Positions 12,537 to 24,544 of a stretch of 64,000 nt of DNA are shown one piece after another; position 1 is the stretch's first letter; each line of letters begins with the position of its first letter. Source of the DNA: Calendula officinalis (lineage: Eukaryota > Streptophyta > Magnoliopsida > Asterales > Asteraceae); contig OY970823.1 in the NCBI GenBank assembly GCA_963853835.1, positions 64,489,845-64,553,844 of the forward strand, given 5' to 3'. The notes under the pieces were generated by a model that saw only the letters and a list, made by a program, of their open reading frames with translations, did not search any database and was not told the origin of the DNA. Position numbers and translations under genes: made by a program.

Positions 12537-15500
12537 GAGCTGTTGTATTCCTTTATAGGTGACCATTTTTTATTTCGGAAAATATTCCTTTATAGAAAAT
12601 GAAGAGAAAATCCGAATTATTGATTTGAACCCGGTTTTTGACCCATAATATTTGACCCGGATCCGACCCGGTTCTGGGCGGTTTTGGAACGGTTTTAACT
12701 GCGATTTAGCAATACGTTCAAAGAGGTTTTTTCGTCAGTTTTTCTAGGAAGTGATTAACACTGGTTTTGGTCATATTCATTGGTACGATTTTCTCTAAAC
12801 GATCACATATTCTCTGTTCTTGTTAACTCTGATTTCATCCGATTGAAGATTTCGAATGTACCTTCGAAATACTTTGATCTGAAAGTGAATACACGACTTC
12901 AGAGATTCCAAGCATTCGAAATTCATCACGAAATTTTCTAATATTACACATTTCAATCATTTTATGAGTAAGAGAATGAAATATTAAAATTTAGTATGAA
13001 TCAACACAATTTCTCATACTTCCTCGTATCACACTTTCCATATTATACAGTTTCACATTGACAATTTAACTTATTTGGTAAAAGGTAGTGACAGTCACAC
13101 TCACAAAACTTTTGATACTTTTAAACATTATTAACATCAATTTATCTAAAATGAGTACTGCTGAGACTAACTAACTACTAATTTAATCAATCTTAACCCT
13201 GGTTATAATATTTTGCCTCAAAAATCGTGAAACAAATATTGTATCACTTAGGCCGGTGCCAACCATGAACCCAATTAACACCTTAAGTTTTTGTCACATA
13301 AGACATTTATGTCAACCCTACCTATTCTCTTTAGTTTTGGCCCCACCTCCCCACGTCTCTCATGCCTTCATATATCCGAAGTAAACAACCGAAGGCACCC
13401 ACCGAAGGAGCATGCCAATCGTGAATTAAAACTGAAAGGGGCCAACAGACGTTAACATTGGCACACCTTTTTTGTGACACTAAGAATTACAAGAAATCAA
13501 AAGATCACAATGCTTAGTGGAAAATCAAGAGTCATTGAATAGTATGGGATCAAATCGAAAATTAAGTAAACTTTTACATCGTAAACCATCGTGATCACAA
13601 ATCAACATCTGCGTACTGCAATAGATCAAATGATGTTAACACTTATTGAGAAAAGCAACAGTATTTGATTAATATGATATAATACACACAAAAAAAAAAA
13701 AAGATAAAGAAAACTACTACATCGTGATCATATCATCGACATCTTATTTATCTTTACCATTATATAATAAAAATAAAAGCTTTCGTAATTGATTGAGGAT
13801 GTTTACTTACGAGGAGGTCATGTCATCTGAAATTTTTTAATATCAGAAGTAAATTATATTATGTAAAATGAAAACGCAGTCTACGTTATATACTATTCAA
13901 CAACTTATGTATTTGATGGAAATGCATGTTACGCTCGGATAAAATATCAGTTGGCAACCTTAATTCCACAAGACATTAACAACACATGTTTTAATAGATC
14001 ATTGGAGGAAAGTTCGGAAACACCCACGACAACTGACTAATAATTCAATATATACAGTCTCAAAAAAATTACATGTCGATTAATTAAGAATGAACGAAAC
14101 TAGAGAAAAGCAATATTTAGTTAAAAATCACGATCACCTCAGTGACAACACTTTCCACATAAGTTCGGCATGCTTTGTTGTTTAGCGATAGACACTTTTC
14201 TAAGTTTAACTTATTAGTTTTGAGTAGTGCACGTATTATGTGCATAATAGGTTTACACGATCGAAATGAACTTGTTCAACTATAAGTTGGTTGATATTTT
14301 GTTAGTTTATTTTTTTTTCCTGTAACTTGAGTTTCTAATCACTTTGCGAGCTAACTAATCCCAAGTGGTACATCTGCTTTGCTGGTAGCATGGATTCGGC
14401 GTGGGTGAACTGGCTTTGGCCACAAAGAGGCATCATTTTGTGCTCCTAACAGAAATTGAACATGTGACCTCATGCGAATTTAACTTTTACGTAAATCAAG
14501 TTTAACAAATAAGTCACTATCCTTGTAGTTATTTTGTTAGATTGCGTGGGTTAACTATTTGAAAACTTTATCCTTTAAATTAATGATACAAAAGATTACA
14601 TTATATTTGCAGTATGAGATAAATAAATTAAAAAAGAAAGTATTTTATAATAAGTCATTCGAAAGTACTAAAAAGCTTTTGATCGAGCAGTATCTCAATC
14701 GTGAAAATCCCTACAAGAAGATGTTGTGGATTCTATTCTGTGATGTAATTGTAGTGTTGGTGACTTGGTGTTATGTTAGACTGTTTTGGGCTAACAGGGT
14801 AGTACGGGCTACAAGCTATTAATTTTCTTTTAATATGTTACTTGTGAGCCTGTTAAAAATCCCCTTGTTGGGGGTCCAACAGTTTCATAAGTTTGGGTTC
14901 AAATTTTTTTTTTTAATAAAAGAAAACTGGTTTCTGCCGTTTCTGGATTCAATTTTTATTTTATATTGCTTTGCATGTTCCCAAATCCCATAAACCATTA
15001 CTATGATATTTTTAAGGGCTTCAAATTGCAAGACAATTTAAAGGGTTCAAAACTGAAACATTGTTGTTTGATGATTTTCTAGCTCACAATTTTGTCAATG
15101 GCAACGTATAAATCAATATGGTTTTCATTCCGATTATCGTTAGATTCGACGAATTATGATAATTAGAGTAAATTTTCAATCAAACACAAATTTTAAAAAT
15201 GATAAAAATTATCTTTTATAAAAAAAACAAAACTAAAAGTTGCAGCATCTCCACAAACCTTAAAATAAACTTAGATTTTCGAATGAGCATCAAAATACCA
15301 ACGAGCCAAAAAGGATCCTCAAAGTTATTCTAAAGCTAGACAAAAAATTTAAAATGCAAATAACTCAAAAAATACAACGATTTTAGGCCCAAAAGGATTT
15401 CCTCTTTCCAAGCTTAGATTTGACTGCTCGTGGGCCTGAAACGAGGTCTCATAACCCACATTATGCCCAATTTAGTTAAGCCCTTTACAAATCCGATATT

Positions 15501-15958
15501 GGGTCTCCTGAAGCAAAATGGTCCGATCCTCAACACTTTGCATCACATTCTAATTTTTATTTCATGAGGACTCCATCCAATATGTCGCTGCCCATTTTTT
15601 CTACGCTTATTTGCTTGTCAATACGATTATTGTATATGATCATGTTTCAGTGGATAGATATAAGAAAGAGAAACAAAATACTTTAAGTAACTAAAACAAT
15701 GACATCTTGCATCACTTCTATATTTGCGTTATAAAGAATGTTCTATACATAATAGATTCAATGCACCTATATATTTGTACCTAACACAAATAACAGCAAC
15801 AACTACTACGTACACCCAATTCCGTCAAAAGCGGGGTACGAGATAGGTGAGATGTAAACAATTATACATCTATCCGGAAGTAGAGAGACTGCTTCCCAAA
15901 AATCTAACACAAATTCACAATGTATATACTTAAGTACTACCAATGAAGAGCTAGCTAA

Positions 15959-18916
15959 TCATACAGGCAAATCAGTACTTTCATGTAATTGCTCCATGCA
16001 ACTTGATATCCTGTAAGCAATTTCTGCCATATTTGGTCTTGCCATTGAGTTCTCTAGCAACGCCATATTCGCCACATGTACCAAAACTCTAAATTGCTCC
16101 AAATTCACTTGAATTTTTAGCTTCGGGTCCAACATTCCCAACATAACATCGACATCATGATGTTTTCTACACTCGTTGGTCCACTCGGCTAGGGTTACCG
16201 ACCCTTGTAACGACTTCATCCCAGTTATAAGCTCGAGCAACAAAACACCAAAACTATACACATCACTCTTAGGCGACACTAGGCCCGTGTTGAGGTAATT
16301 AGTATCAACGTACCCTAAAGATCCTCGTATGATTGTCGGGGTTTGAGCCGTGTACGAATCGTGGCCTAATTTGCATAGCCCGAAATCGGCAAGTTTAGCA
16401 TGATCGTCGTTAATGAGAAGGATGTTGGATGATTTTACGTCTCGATGGATGACCGGAGGGTCTGCAACCGAGTGGAGGTAGTCTAGGGCGTAAGCGATGT
16501 CTAGGGCGATGCTTATGCGACTCGACCATGAGAGAGTTCCTAAAGATTTGCCTTTGTGGCTGTGTAGCCGATCAAATAGGCTCTTGTTTGGTATATACTC
16601 TAGTAGAAGAAGCTGCTCACCTGTTACAATCCAACCACAAAAAAGTTAATCAAGTTTAAGTTAGACAATTGAGATGGGATGATGCATTAGACTAAAAAAC
16701 GATAGTATAGATTAGATCCGTTGATTCAACAAATACCGGGACAATTTAACCAAAACCACGTTGATTTAAGAATTCCGTGAGATTGACTTTCAAAACTTGT
16801 TCAACACAAAGAACACAATTTTGGGGGAAATGAATTTTCATAAAAACTTGAAATGATTATTTTATTTACACAAATACACTTTAAATATGACCCAAAATTT
16901 TGAATGAAGCATATTTTCTTACACGATCATGAGTTTCCAGAAATACAAGGATCTGCTCTTCTACATGTGGAGTTGCATCAATAATACCGACATATCTTTA
17001 TTCTAAGTGGAAGTCATCAAATTTGATAAATAAAAACTTTATTTGAGACAAAATTTTAAAAGGAAATAAGAACTTTAATATGAGACGGGACTGACTACGG
17101 AGGGAGTATGTTTTAGGGGTAGGATTGTTGTCCATTATTTGTATTTGTAACATGCATTTTTCGTATAGTCACATCTAAAATGTTTTCGTTTTAATAAGAT
17201 GATAGAAATATAACAATATCCATTCGTTTTTTTCTTTTTTATCATTTTGAAATGCGAGAAGTAACTTAATCTGAATATTTAATATTGAAATGGTATTTTT
17301 ATGTTTGTTTTTTGTTAAAAAGAATACTTAGTTTTTGACAAGATAAACCATTAGAACTTAGAAGTAACATACTCCTTGGACTATCTGGAGGAGTACAAAA
17401 CTAGGAATGTACGTGCATGATCCCCAAAGATTTTGTATATATCTTGTCTTGATATTTCTATTTCTCTTTATGTCCGTTTGGTTGGATACGACTTAAGATA
17501 TAAGACAAAGAGAAACTTTAATATATGTGACAATCAATCGCTTTATAAATTAAAGTCGTACTATAATATATGTGAACACCAATTGATTATTGATTATTGA
17601 TTATTAATAATATACTTCCTCCGATTTAAAATAAGTGATACATTGTTGATTTTACGGGGTTTGAGGCAAAATATGGTAATGAGGATTAAATTAGATTAAT
17701 TGGATGGTTAGTGGAGAATGGGTCCCACAATTTTTGAATAAAGTAATATTAATGATGTTTAAAAGTAAAAGTAAGGGTAGATGGGTCATTTTTAGGTAGT
17801 TATTGGGTGTGAGACTCACTACTTTTTACCAAATAAGATAAAATTTGAAAGTGTACACTTATTTTGATACACCCAAATATGGAAAGTGTATCACTTATTT
17901 TAAATCGGAGGAAGTATATAACATGGACACAAATTATTAAAAAAGTTAGCAAAGAATTACAAATATGAGCAAGTTAACAAAATTAATAATTAACCTAGAT
18001 TTGTAGAGATGGTTCCACTAAATGAAAGGAATAATAATAACATCATTTATAAATAAATAAAAAAACTGGTAGTTAAATTTCTGTAAAATTGAAGTGAATA
18101 TGATCAAGCAAAGATATCTAGTAGAACCAAAATGTGATTTTCATAATTAATAGACCCAGTAAGATTTAAAACTATTAAAAAAGATTTCACTTTTTAATTT
18201 TTTCTAAAATAGATAATGCGACTTGTATCACTTCAAATTGACAAGTGTCCTCTAGTCGCACAAAAAAATGACTCGGCCGCACAAAAAATGTTTTGGCCGA
18301 TCGTACGTACAAAAAATCGCATGGTCGCACAAAATGCATCTAGAGTCGCAAAGAAGTATATCAAGTCACACGAAATATTTTCAAGTATTTGGGAAAAAGG
18401 ATAAAAAAACATTTACTTATCTATATTGATAATTAATTATCTCATAACAAAAATATGGTTGAACTTACCTTTGTCTAAGCAAAATCCCAACAATGCAACC
18501 AAGTTAGGGTGAGAAATCCTAAGCAAGATGGAGACTTCATCAAGAAACATCTTCTGGCAGCCACCCCTCTCCTCCATCACCCTCTTCACCGCACCAAACT
18601 GCCCATCTCCGAGCTCGGCCAGATAAACATACGAAGTGGCTCCGACACCAATTCGTATCCGGAAATCCCGTGTGGCCACTTTGATCTCCTCAAGTGCATA
18701 AGTTCTAATAATCTTAGCAGTAGACAAAGAAGATAGCTCCATGTTTTTGTGATCATGGTGGCCTTGTGCTTTAGCCAAAGCTCTTGCTTTTGCTTGGGAG
18801 TGTACACAAACTGCCCATTTCCTCAAGATGAAGGTGAAAAGAATGATCAAAATTATTGCTCCTGCTATCCAGAAGTTTTTTGTTGATGATGCGTGTAATC
18901 CGCAGATCCCTCCCAT
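15959..18916 (-). CDS. Receptor-like Ser/Thr kinase with a very short ectodomain
   Basis: Two exons (18916-18469 and 16620-15959) give 1110 nt, 369 aa. An in-frame TAA lies 12 bases before the ATG, supporting this start. About 14 extracellular residues precede a membrane segment (about 15-31), a basic juxtamembrane stretch, and then a kinase domain. Landmarks are a glycine loop with GVGATSYVY (90-98), AVK (Lys111), alpha-C Glu127, VIHRDVKSSNILL (Asp210), DFG (228-230) and SDVYSFGVLLLELITG. In the segment where RLKs usually have GY(V/M)DPEY, this protein reads GYVDTNY, so the Glu of the APE motif appears to be Asn257. The catalytic Lys, Asp and DFG are intact. The subfamily is uncertain, and lack of an ectodomain could be ancestral or due to loss of an upstream part. 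The 1.85 kb intron carries a MITE (17615-17914). Confidence 0.8.
17615..17914. mobile_element. Stowaway-like MITE in the RLK intron
   Basis: Ends are CTTCCTCCGATTTAAAATAA and its reverse complement, flanked by TA on both sides, as expected for Tc1/mariner-type Stowaway MITEs. The element is about 300 bp and non-coding. It belongs to the same family as the copies at 24716 and 37123. Confidence 0.85.
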
Positions 18917-20765
18917 GGTTGAATATTAATCTTGACTTTTAACGCAAACCCTAAAAGGATTTGGAATATGATTTGGGTGATGTTTGGATATTTCTTTTTG
19001 TTTATCGTCACTTACGCATAATAGCATATGATCGAGCTTATATTCATGAGAGGATAGAGAGTTATGAAATGTTGGAATAGAGCGATTGAAGAGGTTGGTA
19101 GGGAGTGTATTAAATATCCTTTAGTTTGGAGTGGAGTAGATTGTTAGATGTTGTCATGCAAGTGAATAGTTTGAGGAGGTGCAGTTGCCGAACATGGCCA
19201 CGTTTTATACAAGCCCAATTTATATATATATATATATATCTTATATAATGTTAAAATTTTAAATCAACTTAATAATTTAATAGAAAAAAAATTACAAAGT
19301 TCAATTTTTTATATAGAGTTTGTATTTATGGGGCTTATTTTCATCTATTCCCACATGACATTCAGAATCTTGAAGACAACCCTGAAATCTGAATAGACAC
19401 AAAAAAAAAAAGCCTATAGTGAGGAAAAAATTCTAACCAAATGTCAAAAAGTCATCTTAAAATCTCAGTATAGGTTCGACGATGTATGTCTACTGTGATG
19501 ACAGTTATTTGTAGGGAATTGATTTGTTCAAGTCATAATTTACTTATCTAAGGTAAATAAAGTTATTTAAGGTAAATAAAGTTATTTAATTGCCTTGAAA
19601 AATTATAATAAATTATTCCAACTGCAATAATATAAGAGTGTGTTTAGGAAAGCTTTTAAAAAGTCTTTATTAACTTAGGGTTTGGCTAACTCATGCCATA
19701 AGAGCATGAGATTAGAAGCATTAATTGAACAAATTATTTCCTAACAAATCAAAAAATGCATTAAATGAAGTCTAATTTTTACAGCTATTAAAGGCAAATT
19801 TCAATATAAAAAGTAAGTGTAACTTCAATCAATGCTTCTAATCTCATGCCTTGGCATGAATTAGCTTCTTGAAAAAACTAATAAGTTAAAAAGTTGTTTG
19901 GATAATGTAATAAGGACTTTTCAAATGACTTTTAGACAAGACTTGAAAAGTAGTTTTTAAAAAGTAAGGGACTCCTTACTTATTAACTTATTATCAATTT
20001 TTCCCTATAAACAAGGTAATAAGTTAATAAGCTAACACAAACATCATCTTTCAAAATTACTTTTCAAAACAAAAAAGTTAATAAGAACTTTTAGTCAAAA
20101 GTACTTTTTGCGATAAAAAAAAGCTTATTCGAACATACCCTAAATGAAAAGGAATTAATATTAGCTATATTGAGGATATATCATTGACATATCTAATTAT
20201 ATTATATGGAATATACACGGGTACATATGCACTTAATTAAGGGTCTCAATTGTGTCTTTATTATTTTACCGTTGAAGTTCTTAATCCGACAAACATATCT
20301 AGCAAGCCAAAACAATGTTCAAGCACTTTGAATATTACATGAAGAGAGGGTTAACTCTTATATATCTTGAATTATTAGTTTTCTTTCCCAAACTTTTCTT
20401 TGAATACAGTTTAAACTGCCTTCCTTTTTGGAAGATGCAAAGAGTTAAATGACATGATTTGATAGGAGCAAAAAGTTAAGGACTGACGAGGCATGGTTCT
20501 GACCACTATGTTTTAGAAATTTCGATCTCTAGAAATATACCTGATAAAATTCAAAATTGCATGCACCTCCTCAAAGACTCCCCAGCCATCGTGGCACCAG
20601 GAAATGAATTCCACTCGATTGAAAAGGTTTGAATTGGTTGATGATTTCATTAAGATTGGTACACTATTTATACAAGAAATGAGAGAGAAGAGAAATTACA
20701 GCCTAATTTGCCATGATTATAGTTTAAATAAGGTAAATACAATTTATATTAGAAGTCTTGAAACG
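18917..20765. other. Intergenic region between RLK and kinase pseudogene
   Basis: The first few hundred bases are the RLK upstream region. A short TA microsatellite lies at about 19219-19240. A nested inverted-repeat pair lies at 19632-20144 (listed separately). The remainder is AT-rich with no supported gene. Confidence 0.5.
19632..20144. mobile_element. MITE-like element with a second palindromic element inside
   Basis: The outer ends are related inverted sequences: GTGTGTTTAGGAAAGCTTTT on the left, and on the right the reverse complement of TAGGGTATGTTCGAATAAGC. Both are followed inward by a TTATTAACTT-like block. Inside, 19683-19862 is a separate palindromic element. Its arms share a perfect 19-bp stretch (GCATGAGATTAGAAGCATT at 19706-19724 and its complement at 19832-19850) within roughly 45-bp imperfect arms. 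No coding capacity. Confidence 0.5.
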
Positions 20766-21349
20766 CTAATATCGACGTCGTCCGCTAAGAATCTCTAAAT
20801 CAAGTAGCCCGAAACTATACACATCTGAGTCTATGCGAGTCATTATGGACTCAGGATCCATGTAGCCTATAGTTCCGACTAAACCAAATCCTTTTTCACC
20901 CAACTCTCGCTCATTAGCAAAGTTGTCAGTGGCCAAAATGACAGCAATTTTAGGTGCTCCAATTTGGATATCATCGTCCATTGTTGATGTCAAAGAAACT
21001 GTCTCTAATTCTGGTCTAGTTTTTCTTTCACTTCTCCACAATCCAATACACGCTACAATGATTACAATTATAACTATAACAGCAACTGGGACTGCCATTT
21101 TCCATTTCTTTGAGTCATCTTTACCTTTATCTACTATATAAGTAGCAGTAGCCGCTGGAAATCTGATCGTTACCCACTCATCACGCATATCAGCATGACA
21201 TGAGAGACATCCTCGTATCCCCAAGTTGGGTTCAGAATCTGGGTTGTATTATCGATCTTGAGATATAGTGATTCGGAAAAGGGTAACAACATTAAGGAAC
21301 AAGAGATTATAATGAATATGTTACAAGTAATTTGATGTCTTGGAGCCAT
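20766..21349 (-). pseudogene. Receptor-like kinase pseudogene, catalytic core deleted
   Basis: From a possible ATG at 21349 there is a signal-peptide-like start, then a frame change near 21240. The next frame encodes a short Cys-containing stretch, a membrane segment (a run of V and I near 21050-21110), and a juxtamembrane region leading to LATDNF..ELGEKGFGLV, the usual start of an S-domain or Cys-rich RLK kinase. It then jumps directly to GTIGYMDPE and SDVYSFGLLDLEILSG. The catalytic Lys, HRD and DFG segments are missing. The frame ends soon after the SDVYSFG region. The activity-bearing part is absent, so this is a relic. The exact RLK subfamily is unclear. Confidence 0.75.
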
Positions 21350-22012
21350 GATTGTACAGTGGTGATCTGTGTAAATTGCTTCTTAACATGTCCACACTTA
21401 ACATCATCTTATAAAGAATTTATGCTTAATACGCGTGGGTCCAACTGCAATCCTAATCATATAATATGTCAACTACTGCCTTAATTTCTTGAGGTACAAA
21501 GACTTCAGGGGATAATAAAATGAAGTTTCAAATCACCAAAATTGTAAACCATCTTGACTTGACTAACAACAAAGATGGACATATTCTTCGATAGAAAAAA
21601 CAAGGGGAAAAACATCACGTTTTCATGGAAGCTCACGATGATGTAGAATATAAACGAGATAAACACAAATTGAATCTGTTAATTCATACAAATACCATCA
21701 ACAAGTATTCAAATAATTGTTGATTCAATAAAATAAGCTAATCTAGAGGCAGTAGATTAACAAATCGTCAACCTTTTCATTGTTGAAATCAACCATATGC
21801 TTAAATCAAACAATGAAAAACCATGATATTGATCCCAAGGACAAGGTACACGTAATACATTCAATAACTGCTTAACCACTCGCAAATAGTTTACAAGAAC
21901 CGACACTTCAAACCATCCATATCAAATCAAAACCCTAGCTTTCATATCTCATCCAATCAAATGTTGGAGCTCTTTTTGTCACTATGTAAACCTCCTTGTT
22001 GCGTCTTCAAAT

Positions 22013-22182
22013 GATTCTGAAGGTAGTTTAGTCCACTAATAACCTCAATGGATATCCAGAGTCATTAAAGACCATGTGAAACTTGTGCAAAACCAAATCA
22101 TTGTACGCACAAATTTCATGTGGTTCTAATGCCTCAGGATATACATTAGGGTTATCAGTGGACTAAACTACCTTCACAATCC
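22013..22182. ncRNA. Candidate small-RNA hairpin (long imperfect fold-back)
   Basis: Arms 22013-22089 and 22101-22182 pair along their whole length with an 11-base loop. By eye, about 48 of the first 55 positions match and about 13 of the last 16. The core is a perfect 20-bp stem (TGAAGGTAGTTTAGTCCACT at 22018-22037 with its complement at 22157-22176). The length, short loop and pairing fit a young plant MIRNA or an inverted duplication of a gene fragment. There is no sequence evidence of transcription. Either strand could be the precursor. Confidence 0.45.
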
Positions 22183-22299
22183 CTTGGAGACAAAACATGG
22201 AGTCTTGCATCGTTAACAAAAAGAACACCAACATCTCATATTTAACATGCTCAACCATAAACAAACTTGAAAACTAGATTCTAGCCACCAAATTTCTCA

Positions 22300-23430
22300 G
22301 CAGCCATTTTTTTTTCGTAACGAATTAACGCCAAAAAAGTTCTCTTTTTTCTCGTCTTCCAAAAGGTCATCATCAATATCAGGTATAGATTGATGTGCTT
22401 CAACGCCTTTTTCAATTGCACTATAGTCCTTATCTTTTTTCCCATTTACAATTCAACACAACATTTGCCATATTTGTAAAAGCTTTTATATCATCACTTT
22501 CATTTTTTTGCACTTTCGAATTCCGTCCTAAATTTAATGGCAGCTTTTTTTACCTGTTTTTTTCTTGTTGGGTGTCTCGGTTTCTTTAGTCAGGATTTGG
22601 GAATCTGTACCAATTGCAACTGACTCTATTATTTCTGATTTAATTGTTAACTTTTCAGAAATTAACCCTCCAAAAATCATAGAAAAATCTTTACGATGTC
22701 TCAAAACGGTACCCTTGTACGAAGTTGCATAAGGGTGTTCCTGTTGATCATCATATATTAGCCAATTGCACAATTAAACATGAATAAAAAATTGTATAAA
22801 AATAGTAACGATAATTTAGATGAAATTATATAACCTTGCTATATAAGACTCCCATGTCTCATCATTAGCTACAACCATTTGACAGCTGTCATACCAATGA
22901 AAACCATTTTGATTAAGAAGAAATTCAACATCATTAAACTGGTTCAATAAGTATGAGTATCGATCTTGTAAAGCTAGGCTTCCTACAAGAGTCAACTTGG
23001 ATTATAAAAGCATTGATCTCCACTCTAGAATGACTATATCTTCCATCGTTGATCATCATAATATTCATGTGATAGAAAATATTAAGATTATCTGATTTTA
23101 TAAAGTTTAGGTTTTGTAAAGTTTTGTGCACCTTAACATAAGCATCCCAAACATTATCATCTGCACACACCATATATCGATCTTCATCCTAAGAAAATCC
23201 ACCTTGAGCAAGCATATATCATTAAACTGCTTCCATAAATTTGTATAACGACTTTTTAATGCATCTTTATCGTATTATGATCCAAAATTTGCATTTTATA
23301 CAGTAAGCATATCATTCCAAGCTTGTTTTTTAAATGTATGCCCAACCCTATTTCCTTTATGCATGTGTTCTAGCTGGAGTCCAATAAGTTCTTGATCGAT
23401 CATTGTTATTAGCAATTTGACTACCCATTT
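22300..23430 (-). pseudogene. Myb/SANT-like DNA-binding protein relic with two modules
   Basis: Reading down the minus strand from an ATG near 23429 gives MGSQIANNNDRSRTYWTP, then in a shifted frame LEHMHKGNR and FKKQAWNDML. Next comes a stretch with two in-frame TAA codons, then YDKDALKSRY and LWKQFNDI, and after another shift DRYMVCADDNVWDAYVKVHK. A second module repeats the pattern (ALQDRYSYLLNQFNDVEFLL, GFHWYDSCQMVVANDETWES). This is the L10-interacting-MYB/Harbinger-associated Myb/SANT-like layout (PF12776 type). Stops and several frameshifts show it is not functional. Residual C-terminal coding similarity extends to about 22534. Confidence 0.7.
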
Positions 23431-24544
23431 TCACAATTAATAATACACCTTTTTTTTTTTGAACGGCTAAGTTAGTGGTTCGAGTGTAGGCAAATTAATA
23501 ATACACCTAAACCATGTACCTGAAAAAAGGCAAAAGATCATTACTTTTAATTAGAGATTAGAGGCATTCCTTGATGCTCAATTTAATAACTCAATGCAAT
23601 AGAAACCATATGATAAATAATAATAACATTTGTATCAACGGAAATAGTAATTAATCAATGAGCTAAACTGCTACAGAGTAATCAAAATGAACGGCATCCA
23701 AAAATGTTAGCATACCCATTATACTCGTAGAAACAATTCTGCGCCGAATTAAATAATCTCAGGATGAAGATTATAAAGCTTCAATTGCAGATTCATCAAC
23801 AGACAAATGGACAATCACAACAGCATATTTATAAGAAAACGCCCAAATTGCTGAGTATGAAACCCTAGAAAATCGACCATTTTTCACGCCATACAATCAC
23901 GCAGAGAAAAGAATCAAAGAAGTCGAGAAGTTGTAGAGAGTGTTTCAAGTAGCAAGAAGCACTTACAAATGATGGTTTTCATGGACATGAACAGCGATCT
24001 GTAATGAAGGGCAACCCTAGTCCTGAATAAGGGCAAAAGGGCCGCTGGTATTGGGCTACGAAGCCATTGTTTGGATAAGCTAAAAAATCAACAAGTGGGA
24101 TTAATTTCTTTAATTTTGGATATTTTAAGAATGCTATACCTGTTTATGACATGCTCTTGCAGTGGCCGATATTTGCTTGTGATATAGGCGATATGACCGT
24201 TTTATGGTTGTTTCCGAATCTTTTACTAGAGTAATATTCATTCAATGAGAGATTGAAACCATAACTTTCATGTAGTCATTTAGGAGCTATTATCATTAGT
24301 TAATGACAAACAAATATAAAACACAAGTAAATAGTCTAAAGGGTTTTGTTAATAACAACTTTTATAATTGTCTTTAAAAGATAATTATATGCATAAAAGA
24401 TACTCGTATTATACAATGGACAACCAACAAGAAATTTTACTTTCTTCTTAGAAAAAGTTTCCTCATTTAGGGTGAAAAGGTTTTCTTTTAGACAAATATT
24501 ATCTTTTAAAAAGTAATTCTATTACTCTAATTTGAACAACACTT
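23431..24544. other. Region upstream of the PP2 gene
   Basis: AT-rich DNA between the Myb/SANT-like relic (minus strand) and the PP2 gene (plus strand), so the two are divergent. Bases around 23700-24010 are less AT-biased and look like a former 5' flank of the relic, but no coding exon could be supported. No TATA box or promoter motif is assigned. Confidence 0.4.

Larger units (their letters stand above)
9071..15958. other. Long gene-poor, repeat-rich region
   Basis: About 6.9 kb with no convincing gene. The first few hundred bases are the CYP707A upstream region. Beyond that are a possible SINE head (9716-9770), a long inverted-repeat element (10575-11150), a GC-rich palindromic minisatellite (12371-12536), a MITE-like block around 13252-13468 whose ends are GGTGCCAA and TTGGCACACC, and AT-rich DNA. 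An open stretch at 14559-14822 could encode 87 residues but has no recognisable domain, and I do not call it. Confidence 0.55.

Noticed and set aside
12247..12566. Overlapping frames on both strands rich in Pro, Gly and Ala
   Set aside because: Produced by the GC-rich palindromic minisatellite.
14559..14822. An 87-codon open frame with a hydrophobic C-terminal half
   Set aside because: AT-rich, no recognisable family, no promoter or neighbouring exon. Open frames of this size are expected by chance in the region.
22094..22175. Assignment of the 22 kb fold-back to the MIR2111 family
   Set aside because: Similarity to the mature sequence I recall is only partial and falls off after 17 bases. 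The match could be chance.
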